This document shows, piece by piece, positions 1 to 5,180 of a DNA stretch of 5,183 bases (the stretch's first letter is position 1; each line of letters begins with the position of its first letter). Under the pieces are notes generated by a model, which was not told the DNA's origin, searched no databases, and was given only the letters and a program-made list of their open reading frames with translations. This DNA comes from an uncultured Clostridia bacterium. GTDB taxonomy: Bacteria > Bacillota > Clostridia > Oscillospirales > Oscillospiraceae. The translations under genes and the position numbers were made by a program. Location: NCBI GenBank assembly GCA_937907715.1, contig CALERM010000057.1, positions 1-5,183 of the forward strand, written 5' to 3'.

Positions 1-537
1 TACCGCGGACGTAAATTCGTCATGGGAATGTTCATGATGAGTCAGGCGTTTCCTCAGGCGATCCTGCTTCTGTCCATATATTCACTGATGAACAAAACGG
101 GACTTCTCGGCAGCTATTGGGCGCTTCTCATCAGCTATGTCGTCTTTACGCTGCCTGTCGGCACGTGGACGCTCAAAAGCTATTTTGACAACATTCCGGA
201 CTCTCTTATAGAAAGCGCGAAAATAGACGGCGCAGGGCATTGGCGCATCATGACGAAAATTGTTTTCCCCATGGCTGTGCCCGGCATGATCTCGATTGCA
301 ATCTACGGCTTTGTCTGGAGCTGGAACGATCTGCTCTACTCCATGACGCTCGTCACGGACACTGCCAAACGGACGCTGGCATCGGGTCTTGTAATGACGT
401 TCCTTGGCGAGGCATCGACCAACTGGGGCTATATGATGGCAGCGTCCATCGTAGCAGCTATCCCCGTTACCGTGATCTTTGTGTTTTTGCAGCGCTATTT
501 CATTCAGGGCTTGACGGCAGGCGCCGTGAAAGGTTAG
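1..537 (+). CDS. Sugar ABC transporter permease, MalG type (5' end missing)
   Basis: This is one of the two inner-membrane permease subunits of a carbohydrate ABC importer (CUT1 family). The reading frame is open at base 1, so about 178 codons are present. Full-length MalG-like proteins are about 275-285 residues, so roughly the first third lies outside the window. Numbered from base 1, hydrophobic segments lie near residues 6-30, 35-57, 97-119 and 143-169. The cytoplasmic EAA loop, which docks on the ATPase, is clear: E71-S-A, then G77, then FP at 89-90 and G95. The C-terminus (YFIQGLTAGAVKG) is typical of MalG-type subunits. The start of the frame should not be read as the true start, because the ATG at 22 lies inside the protein. 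Being upstream of galT and galK suggests a galactose-containing oligosaccharide as substrate, but that is inference; the sequence itself shows only a sugar-type permease. Confidence 0.93.
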   Translation, partial: YRGRKFVMGMFMMSQAFPQAILLLSIYSLMNKTGLLGSYWALLISYVVFTLPVGTWTLKSYFDNIPDSLIESAKIDGAGHWRIMTKIVFPMAVPGMISIAIYGFVWSWNDLLYSMTLVTDTAKRTLASGLVMTFLGEASTNWGYMMAASIVAAIPVTVIFVFLQRYFIQGLTAGAVKG

Positions 538-540
538 TAT

Positions 541-593
541 ATCCCTCGGCGGGCAATGCGAGACGGGTCTCGTGCCTGTCGGGGGATTTTTTT
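541..593 (+). terminator. Rho-independent terminator or attenuator between permease and galT
   Basis: A long hairpin begins three bases after the permease stop codon. The outer arms ATCCCTCGGCGGGCA (541-555) and TGCCTGTCGGGGGAT (573-587) pair with a few G-U wobbles. The inner stem CGAGA/TCTCG (559-563 and 568-572) closes on a CGGG tetraloop. A run of seven T follows (587-593). This is a textbook intrinsic terminator. Because galT starts only 41 bases later on the same strand, it may act as a partial terminator that lowers galTK expression relative to the transporter. Confidence 0.88.
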
Positions 594-615
594 GCTGGAT
601 TTCTCAATTACGGAA

Positions 616-621
616 AAGGAG
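616..621 (+). promoter_or_regulatory. Ribosome binding site of galT
   Basis: AAGGAG lies 13 bases before the ATG at 635, a longer spacing than usual. No other ATG, GTG or TTG is in frame between the terminator and 635, so this site still supports 635 as the start. The long gap could mean modest translation efficiency. Confidence 0.6.
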
Positions 622-634
622 TGCTCACGCAACT

Positions 635-2137
635 ATGAATATCAAAACGGTTTGGGCGGCGCTGGATTCACTGCTTGATTACGCAAAGGTCTGTGGGCTT
701 CTGCCCGCGTTTGATGAGACGTTTGCACGGAACAGCCTGCTTGCGGAGTTGAAGCTGGAAGGCTATGAAAAGCAGAGCGAACTCTTCGGCTTTCCGGAGT
801 GTCTGAGCGTTTTATGCGATTATGCAGCTGAGCAGGGATTGACCGGAGATACCGTTGCGGAGCGGGATCTCTTTGACACGCGGCTGATGGGATGCATTAC
901 GCCGCGCCCATCTGACGTACTGGGCAAATTCCAAAGTCTGTATCAAAAAAGTCCAAAGGACGCGACCGATTATTTCTACAAGCTGAGTCAGGACTGCAAC
1001 TACATACGCCGCGACAGGATCGCAAAGGACGAGCACTGGCTTTCCGCCACAAAATACGGTGAGCTTGAGATTTCCATCAACCTCTCAAAGCCCGAGAAAG
1101 ACCCGCGCGACATTGCCGCAGCGAAGATGAAAAAAGCATCCGGATACCCGAAATGCCTGCTGTGCGTGGAGAACGTGGGCTACGCGGGCAGCATCACGCA
1201 CCCTGCAAGGCAGAACCTGCGCGTGATGCCGGTGACTCTGGACGGTCAGCCGTGGGGCTTTCAGTACTCTCCTTATGTCTATTACAATGAGCACGCCATC
1301 ATCATGAACACCCGGCATACGCCGATGGTCATTGACAGATCGACCTTTGAAAAGCTGTTTTCCTTCGTGGAGCAATTCCCGCACTACTTTGCCGGCTCAA
1401 ATGCCGATCTTCCAATCGTCGGCGGCAGCATTCTGGCGCACGAGCATTTTCAGGGAGGTCGCCACACTTTCCCGATGGAGAAGGCCGAGGCGGAGTTCAC
1501 GTTCAGCGTGCCCGGTTTTGATGATGTTGACTGCTGCATCGTGAAATATCCGATGACTGTGATCCGACTGAGCTCGTATAACAAAGCCCAGCTCTGCGAG
1601 CTGTCCGGCAGGATTCTGTCGAAATGGCGCGCGTATTCTGACCCTGCCGCGATGATCTTTGCGGAGACAAACGGCGAGGCGCATAACACTGTCACGCCGA
1701 TTGCGCGCATGAGAGACGACCGGTACGAGCTGGATATGGTCTTGCGCTGCAACCTCACGACAAAGGAGCATCCGCTCGGGCTATACCACCCGCACGAGCA
1801 GCTGCACCACATCAAGAAAGAAAACATCGGTCTTATAGAGGTCATGGGGCTTGCAATCCTGCCCGGACGGCTGAAAAAAGAGATGACAGATCTTGAAGCC
1901 GCGCTTTTAAATGGCGAAAATCTGCGGGAAAACGGCGAGCTTTCCAAGCACGCCGACTGGGCAGACGATTTTATGCAGCGGCATCCGGAATTTTGCGCAG
2001 ACAACGCCGGGGAGATCATCAGATTTGAAATCGGGCAGGTATTTGCGCAGGTTCTTGAATGCGCTGGAGTGTATAAGTGCACGCCGGAGGGGCGTGAACA
2101 CCTCAAGAAATTTTTGCAGGAGGTTGAGCATGGATAA
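635..2137 (+). CDS. galT: UDP-glucose--hexose-1-phosphate uridylyltransferase, class II
   Basis: This cytoplasmic Leloir-pathway enzyme exchanges galactose-1-phosphate with UDP-glucose, giving glucose-1-phosphate and UDP-galactose. The 500-residue product matches class II (Firmicutes-type) GalT, which is longer than the roughly 350-residue class I enzyme. The active-site block is GGSILAHEHFQGGRH at residues 263-277. Its H269-E-H271-F-Q273 corresponds to the HxHxQ motif of class I, so H271 is the probable nucleophile that carries UMP. A C174-x-x-C177 pair sits ahead of it and resembles the zinc cysteines of class I enzymes, though that role is only inferred. ATG 635 is chosen because the protein then begins MNIKTVWAALDSLLDYA, as expected for the family. 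An in-frame GTG at 572 would place the start inside the terminator stem. The 3' end overlaps galK by 8 bp and carries its ribosome binding site. Confidence 0.96.
   Translation: MNIKTVWAALDSLLDYAKVCGLLPAFDETFARNSLLAELKLEGYEKQSELFGFPECLSVLCDYAAEQGLTGDTVAERDLFDTRLMGCITPRPSDVLGKFQSLYQKSPKDATDYFYKLSQDCNYIRRDRIAKDEHWLSATKYGELEISINLSKPEKDPRDIAAAKMKKASGYPKCLLCVENVGYAGSITHPARQNLRVMPVTLDGQPWGFQYSPYVYYNEHAIIMNTRHTPMVIDRSTFEKLFSFVEQFPHYFAGSNADLPIVGGSILAHEHFQGGRHTFPMEKAEAEFTFSVPGFDDVDCCIVKYPMTVIRLSSYNKAQLCELSGRILSKWRAYSDPAAMIFAETNGEAHNTVTPIARMRDDRYELDMVLRCNLTTKEHPLGLYHPHEQLHHIKKENIGLIEVMGLAILPGRLKKEMTDLEAALLNGENLRENGELSKHADWADDFMQRHPEFCADNAGEIIRFEIGQVFAQVLECAGVYKCTPEGREHLKKFLQEVEHG
2118..2123 (+). promoter_or_regulatory. 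Ribosome binding site of galK, inside galT
   Basis: A perfect AGGAGG lies in the last codons of galT, six bases before the ATG at 2130. Its position fixes the galK start and means that ribosomes finishing galT can restart on galK. Confidence 0.85.
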
Positions 2138-3242
2138 GACATATCATTTTTCCGCGCCCGGGCGCACGGAGATCGGCGGCAACCACACCGATCACCAGCA
2201 CGGCTGCGTGATCGCAGCAGCGGTAGACATGACCACAACGGCAGAGGTGCGGCTGAACGGCACGAACGTCATCTGCATCGACTCCGAGGGCTATGAGCCG
2301 GTCAGGATCGATCTTGCCGATCTCGCCTTCAGAGAGGCTGAGAAAAACAGTACCGCAGCGCTCGTCCGCGGAGTGGCAGCGGCGTTCGTCCGGCGCGGTC
2401 ATACCCTGTCGGGCTTTGACGCAAAGGTGAAATCCACTGTTCTGCCCGGCTCGGGTCTGTCCAGCTCGGCAGCCTTTGAAGTTCTGATCGGGCGCATTCT
2501 GAACGGGCTGTTTGCCGATAATTCCGTCACGGCGATTGAAATCGCGCAGATCGGTCAGTACGCCGAGAATGTATACTACGGCAAGCCGTCAGGGCTGATG
2601 GACCAGATGGCGTCAAGCGTCGGCGGTATGGTATTTATTGATTTCAATGACCCAAAAACGCCGCTTGTGGAGAATATAGACTTTGACTTTGCTCACTCCG
2701 GGTATACGCTCTGCACGGTCGATTCCGGCGCGGATCACGCCGAGCTGACGGACGAATATGCGGCAATGCCTTTCGAGATGAAAAAAGTCGCAGAATACTT
2801 TGGAAAAGAAGTGCTGCGGGATGTAAATGAAGCGGAATTCTACGCAAGGATCGCCGATGTCCGCAAGGTCACGGGCGACCGCGCCGTTCTGAGAGCCATT
2901 CACTTTTTCAATGAGAATCGCCGTGTGGGGCTTCAGGTGCGCTCGCTGCGGGAGAATAATTTCGGTGCATTTCTGCGCTATGTAAATGAATCCGGCATAG
3001 CATCGTGGACTCTGCTTCAAAATGTCGTCCCGTCCGGCGCTATGCAGCATCAGGATATGGCGCTTACAATTGCGCTTTGCCAGCAGCTTCTTAAAGGCGA
3101 GGGCGCTGTACGCATCCACGGCGGCGGCTTTGCAGGCACGGCGCTTGCCTTTGTTCCGGATAACAGATTTGAGAGCTTCCGCACGGGTATTGAAGCGGTT
3201 GTCGGCGCAGGGCATTGCCATAAGCTCAGCATCGTCGGGTAA
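2130..3242 (+). CDS. galK: Galactokinase (GHMP kinase family, GRTEIGGNHTDH variant)
   Basis: Predicted cytoplasmic enzyme that phosphorylates galactose at C1 using ATP and feeds GalT. The product has 370 residues, slightly short for a galactokinase (usually 380-400). The N-terminal signature APGRTEIGGNHTDHQHG (9-25) aligns with the usual APGRVNLIGEHTDYxxG. The GHMP ATP-binding loop LPGSGLSSSAA is at 105-115. GKPSGLMDQ at 151-159 carries the likely catalytic base D158, and the C-terminal glycine motif RIHGGGFAG is at 328-336. Oddly, the Glu of the GEHTDY motif, which contacts the sugar in characterised galactokinases, is N18 here, and the Tyr is H22; H19 and D21 remain. This variant is, to my recollection, common in Clostridia. 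The start follows a perfect AGGAGG. The linked galT supports galactose as substrate, but a related sugar such as an N-acetylhexosamine is not excluded. Confidence 0.9.
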   Translation: MDKTYHFSAPGRTEIGGNHTDHQHGCVIAAAVDMTTTAEVRLNGTNVICIDSEGYEPVRIDLADLAFREAEKNSTAALVRGVAAAFVRRGHTLSGFDAKVKSTVLPGSGLSSSAAFEVLIGRILNGLFADNSVTAIEIAQIGQYAENVYYGKPSGLMDQMASSVGGMVFIDFNDPKTPLVENIDFDFAHSGYTLCTVDSGADHAELTDEYAAMPFEMKKVAEYFGKEVLRDVNEAEFYARIADVRKVTGDRAVLRAIHFFNENRRVGLQVRSLRENNFGAFLRYVNESGIASWTLLQNVVPSGAMQHQDMALTIALCQQLLKGEGAVRIHGGGFAGTALAFVPDNRFESFRTGIEAVVGAGHCHKLSIVG

Positions 3243-3299
3243 TGCTTTGTGAGCCGTTTATCCCTCAAATGAGAAGTACAGCCCGGCGGATAGAGATGA

Positions 3300-3345
3300 A
3301 AAAATGACGGGAATTTAGAAAAAACTCTAAATTTCCGTCATTTTT
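3300..3345. terminator. Bidirectional intrinsic terminator shared by galK and tRNA-Pro
   Basis: Arms 3300-3319 and 3326-3345 are complementary over 20 bp around a 6-base loop (AAAAAC). There is one imperfect position, which is a G-U pair on the + strand and an A-C mismatch on the - strand. On the + strand the right arm ends in five T (3341-3345). On the - strand the complement of 3299-3304 gives six T. It therefore ends galTK from one side and tRNA-Pro, with any read-through from the membrane protein gene, from the other. The last base of the tRNA CCA end lies within the stem. Confidence 0.9.
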
Positions 3346-3420
3346 GGTCCGAGTGACTGGATTTGAACCAGCGGCCTCTTGAACCCCATTCAAGCGCGCT
3401 ACCATCTGCGCTACACCCGG
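3345..3420 (-). tRNA. tRNA-Pro, anticodon GGG, with encoded CCA
   Basis: The 76-nt gene folds as a complete cloverleaf. The acceptor arms are CCGGGTG and CACTCGG, with one G4-U69 wobble. The D stem is GCGC/GCGC with an 8-base loop. The anticodon stem is CTTGA/TCAAG with loop ATGGGGT, the variable loop is AGGCC, and the T arm is GCTGG/CCAGT with loop TTCAAAT. The anticodon GGG is at plus-strand 3385-3387 and is followed by G37. C1-G72 with discriminator A73 is the bacterial tRNA-Pro identity pattern. The terminal CCA is encoded (3345-3347). It has its own promoter about 20 bases upstream of the mature 5' end, and its 3' end runs directly into the terminator stem. It reads CCC and, by wobble, CCU codons. 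Confidence 0.97.
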
Positions 3421-3446
3421 ATACATATTATTTTCAGCGCTTGATT

Positions 3447-3475
3447 ATATTAGCACATCCCTCCCAAAATTGCAA
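3447..3475 (-). promoter_or_regulatory. Promoter of tRNA-Pro
   Basis: On the minus strand, -35 TTGCAA (3470-3475) is followed by a 17-base spacer and -10 TAATAT (3447-3452), preceded by TGC as an extended -10. The predicted start is near 3440, giving a leader of about 20 bases before the tRNA. The -35 lies four bases past the stop codon of the membrane protein gene. Confidence 0.75.
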
Positions 3476-3478
3476 GAC

Positions 3479-4123
3479 CTAATTTGAATTTTTTTCGTCC
3501 AGTCCGCAGAATCTGCGCGAAATATGTATGTCAAAAAAGCTGATGACAGGACCGAGCCCCACGGCGCTCACAAGTGTACCCAGACCGACGATGCCGCCGA
3601 GCCGCCATGCGACGAATGCGCACAGCGTATCGGTGAACATTCTGCACCAGAAATACGGCACGCGCGCAAGCCTTTCCGCAAGCATGAGCGAGAGCGCATC
3701 ATACGGCGCGATACCGACGTCCGCCGTCTGATAGAGAGAGCACGCAACACCGAACACCGCGACACCGATGAGCATGACACCCAGGCGGGCGGGGAGCGTC
3801 TCCGGGTACACAGGCAGAAGCGAAAGAAGCCGCGTAAAGCCCGACGAGAGCACGCCGACACCAAACCAGTTTGCAAGCGTGCCAATGCCGATAAGCCGCC
3901 TGCCGAAGGCAAGCTCCAGCATAAAGCACACACAGTTGAGGATAAAGAGTGCAGGCGCAAACCCCCAACGTGTCCGCTCCCCTACCGCCATTGCAAACGC
4001 GCTGTACGGGTCGTTGCCCATAAGCGATATTTTAAAAACGGAAACGCCCAGTGACAGCAGGACAATGCCCATGAGCATTGCTGCGAAACGGCGCGGAGCC
4101 ACATTTGACAAAAGCTTCTTCAT
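3479..4123 (-). CDS. YczE/YitT-like integral membrane protein with internal duplication
   Basis: The 214-residue product is very hydrophobic and resembles the YczE/YyaS/YitT group of bacterial membrane proteins, whose substrate or role is not firmly known. Likely membrane segments lie near residues 13-34, 55-73, 77-95, 112-133, 157-173 and 178-197. The protein is made of two homologous halves. G19..., G36-N-D-P-Y40 and E49-R50 recur as G120..., G137-I-A-P-Y141 and E150-R151, and G79-I-G-T-L recurs as G180-L-G-T-L, all at an offset of exactly 101. The conserved Gly-x-x-Pro-Tyr after a membrane segment is a family hallmark. The ATG is supported by AAAGGA seven bases upstream (4131-4136). It diverges from a TetR-family gene, which probably controls it. 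No terminator lies between its stop and the tRNA, so transcripts may run on to the hairpin at 3300-3345. A transporter role is plausible but unproven. Confidence 0.82.
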   Translation of the reverse strand: MKKLLSNVAPRRFAAMLMGIVLLSLGVSVFKISLMGNDPYSAFAMAVGERTRWGFAPALFILNCVCFMLELAFGRRLIGIGTLANWFGVGVLSSGFTRLLSLLPVYPETLPARLGVMLIGVAVFGVACSLYQTADVGIAPYDALSLMLAERLARVPYFWCRMFTDTLCAFVAWRLGGIVGLGTLVSAVGLGPVISFFDIHISRRFCGLDEKNSN

Positions 4124-4163
4124 TCTATCATCCTTTACCGAGTCAGCAAAAATATTTCATAGT

Positions 4164-4192
4164 ATTTTGCCGTGAATTCGGAAAAACGGCAA
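4164..4192 (-). promoter_or_regulatory. Candidate promoter of the membrane protein gene, with inverted repeat
   Basis: On the minus strand, TTGCCG (4187-4192) and CAAAAT (4164-4169) are 17 bases apart; each matches 4 of 6 consensus bases. The pair coincides with a perfect inverted repeat, TTGCCGT (4167-4173) and ACGGCAA (4186-4192), separated by 12 bases. One arm covers the -35 and the other reaches into the -10, as expected of a repressor site. The promoter elements alone are weak; the dyad makes the assignment more credible. Confidence 0.4.
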
Positions 4193-4200
4193 TTACTGAT

Positions 4201-4230
4201 ATTGTGGCACGGCACAAAACGTGCTATAAT
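4201..4230. promoter_or_regulatory. Putative operator: 30-bp inverted repeat over the regulator promoter
   Basis: ATTGTGGCACG (4201-4211) and CGTGCTATAAT (4220-4230) are inverted copies matching at 9 of 11 positions, with 8 bases between; the inner five, GCACG/CGTGC, are perfect. The dyad exactly fills the -35 to -10 region of the TetR-family promoter, the usual place for an autorepressor site. The size fits TetR-family operators. Binding by this regulator is inferred. Confidence 0.6.
4202..4230 (+). promoter_or_regulatory. Promoter of the TetR-family gene
   Basis: The -10 is a perfect TATAAT (4225-4230) with an extended TGC just before it. The -35 position holds TTGTGG (4202-4207) at 17-base spacing, matching only TTG of the consensus, as is common with an extended -10. 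Transcription should start near 4237, about 42 bases before the ATG. Confidence 0.8.
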
Positions 4231-4249
4231 GCATATAGAAAGCATATTT

Positions 4250-4264
4250 CGCGGCAATGCCGCG
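4250..4264 (+). promoter_or_regulatory. 15-bp palindrome in the regulator mRNA leader
   Basis: CGCGGCAATGCCGCG is a perfect palindrome centred on 4257. It lies in the untranslated leader, ending one base before the GGAGG ribosome binding site (4266-4270). In RNA it would form a GC-rich hairpin with a three-base loop next to that site, which may dampen translation. It could also be a second protein-binding site. Confidence 0.45.
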
Positions 4265-4278
4265 CGGAGGTTCTCACC

Positions 4279-4980
4279 ATGCCAAAGGGTATTCAAGCAA
4301 AGGGTCTGGCAAGAGAAAATAAGCTCATCCACGCCGGGATAAAGCTGTTTCTCGAAAACGGGTACGAAAAGACGACAACCGCATCCATATCACAGGCAGC
4401 CGGAATGTCGCCCACGTCATTCTTCGCCTCGTTTGAGAGCAAGGAGGCTCTGCTGCTGCGTCTGACACGCGAAATGTTCAGCAACCAATTCAGCATGACA
4501 GGGCGGCTGGTCGGCGAGGACGACCCTGTGCTGCTGTACGCTGCGGAGACCTCGCTGCAAATGCACATTGCAGAGCTGTCAGAGCCGCTGCGTGAGGTAT
4601 ACGTGATGGCATATACATTGCCGTCAACGCTGGAATATATCTACACAAACACCGCGCAGAAGCTCATGCACATTTTCGCCGCGTATATGCCGGGTGCAAT
4701 GCTGAAAGATTTTTACGAGCTGGACATAGCCACAGGCGGCATTACACGCGGCTATATGGCAAAGCACTGTGATCTATACTTCACGATCGAGCAGAAGCTG
4801 CGGCGTTATCTGGGCTGCTGCCTGATGATATACCACGTGCCGCAGGAAAAGCAGGACGAAGTGATCGAAAAAGTGCTGACGCTTGACCTGCATTCCGCAG
4901 CTGAAAGGATAATCGCCGAGACGATAGCCCATGCGGAAGCCGGCTACCGCGCCGCGCTGGGCATTACCGCAGACAGCTGA
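4279..4980 (+). CDS. TetR/AcrR-family transcriptional regulator
   Basis: The 233-residue product is a typical one-component regulator: an N-terminal DNA-binding domain and a C-terminal ligand and dimer domain. Residues 11-28 form helix 1 (ARENKLIHAGIKLFLENG). The helix-turn-helix follows at about 33-52 (TTASISQAAGMSPTSFFASF), and S54-K-E-A-L58 matches the family SKEAL block. The usual Leu-Tyr in the recognition helix is F48-F49 here. The C-terminal domain (about 65-233) has no ligand signature I recognise. The start at 4279 is chosen because GGAGG (4266-4270) is eight bases upstream and the product begins just ahead of helix 1; the same frame stays open to 4078, but that would run through the promoter. 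It diverges from the membrane protein gene, and each gene has a dyad over its promoter, so the likely job is repression of itself and of that gene. Confidence 0.93.
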   Translation: MPKGIQAKGLARENKLIHAGIKLFLENGYEKTTTASISQAAGMSPTSFFASFESKEALLLRLTREMFSNQFSMTGRLVGEDDPVLLYAAETSLQMHIAELSEPLREVYVMAYTLPSTLEYIYTNTAQKLMHIFAAYMPGAMLKDFYELDIATGGITRGYMAKHCDLYFTIEQKLRRYLGCCLMIYHVPQEKQDEVIEKVLTLDLHSAAERIIAETIAHAEAGYRAALGITADS

Positions 4981-5024
4981 GATTCAAGGCAGCGCCGCAC
5001 AATACGTCTGTGGATATGCATATT

Positions 5025-5042
5025 ACCGTGTATACCGTGTAT
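5025..5042 (+). repeat. Tandem 9-bp direct repeat
   Basis: ACCGTGTAT occurs twice head to tail (5025-5033 and 5034-5042) between the regulator stop codon and its terminator. It is a perfect two-copy repeat with no evident function. Confidence 0.7.
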
Positions 5043-5045
5043 TTT

Positions 5046-5077
5046 ATCTCCTGCCTGTAAAGGCAGGAGATTTTTTA
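5046..5077 (+). terminator. Rho-independent terminator of the TetR-family gene
   Basis: TCTCCTGCCT (5047-5056) and AGGCAGGAGA (5061-5070) form a perfect 10-bp stem on a GTAA loop. Six T follow (5071-5076), and A5046 can add one pair. The other strand has no T run after the stem, so it acts in the + direction only. Confidence 0.93.
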
Positions 5078-5180
5078 TGACACGAGCTGGATATTCCCGT
5101 TTATTTTCGTCCGCTACATTTTTGGAGCATTTTTATCCTAAACGGCTTTTCCGGGAATAATTCATAGGAGTATGCGAGAA
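5078..5180 (+). promoter_or_regulatory. Leader region of the next gene, with long-range inverted repeats
   Basis: These 103 bases lie between the terminator and the probable next start codon. They contain two overlapping inverted repeats: ATTCCCG (5093-5099) with CGGGAAT (5152-5158), and CCGTTTA (5097-5103) with TAAACGG (5139-5145). If transcribed, the region could close into a stem with an internal bulge just before the ribosome binding site. I found no convincing -35/-10 pair; AATAAT (5156-5161) is a possible -10 without a good -35. No known riboswitch class was recognised. Confidence 0.35.
5166..5170 (+). promoter_or_regulatory. Ribosome binding site of the next gene
   Basis: AGGAG sits 10 bases before the ATG at 5181 and only one base before an in-frame ATG at 5172. 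The spacing favours 5181 as the start. Confidence 0.5.

Noticed and set aside
572..634. Upstream extension of galT to an in-frame GTG at 572
   Set aside because: It would start inside the terminator stem, and the added residues do not resemble GalT. ATG 635 gives the normal N-terminus and has a ribosome binding site.
1911..2129. Upstream extension of galK
   Set aside because: This stretch overlaps the coding part of galT in another frame and shows no kinase similarity; the kinase begins at the ATG after AGGAGG.
1450..2238. 262-codon open frame antisense to galT
   Set aside because: It is Ser/Arg/Cys-rich without a recognisable fold or ribosome site, and is explained by codon bias of galT on the other strand.
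2613..3221. 202-codon open frame antisense to galK
   Set aside because: It lies wholly within galK, has no recognisable motif, and is a typical shadow frame.
3345..3420. tRNA as a phage or island attachment site
   Set aside because: No integrase gene and no repeated copy of the tRNA 3' end are seen in the window.
3524..4054. 176-codon open frame antisense to the membrane protein gene
   Set aside because: It is highly charged and low in complexity, mirroring hydrophobic codons on the other strand; the minus-strand frame has the ribosome site and family-like sequence.
4078..4278. Extension of the TetR-family protein to 4078
   Set aside because: It would run through the divergent gene start, both promoters and the leader, and the added residues are not part of a TetR fold.
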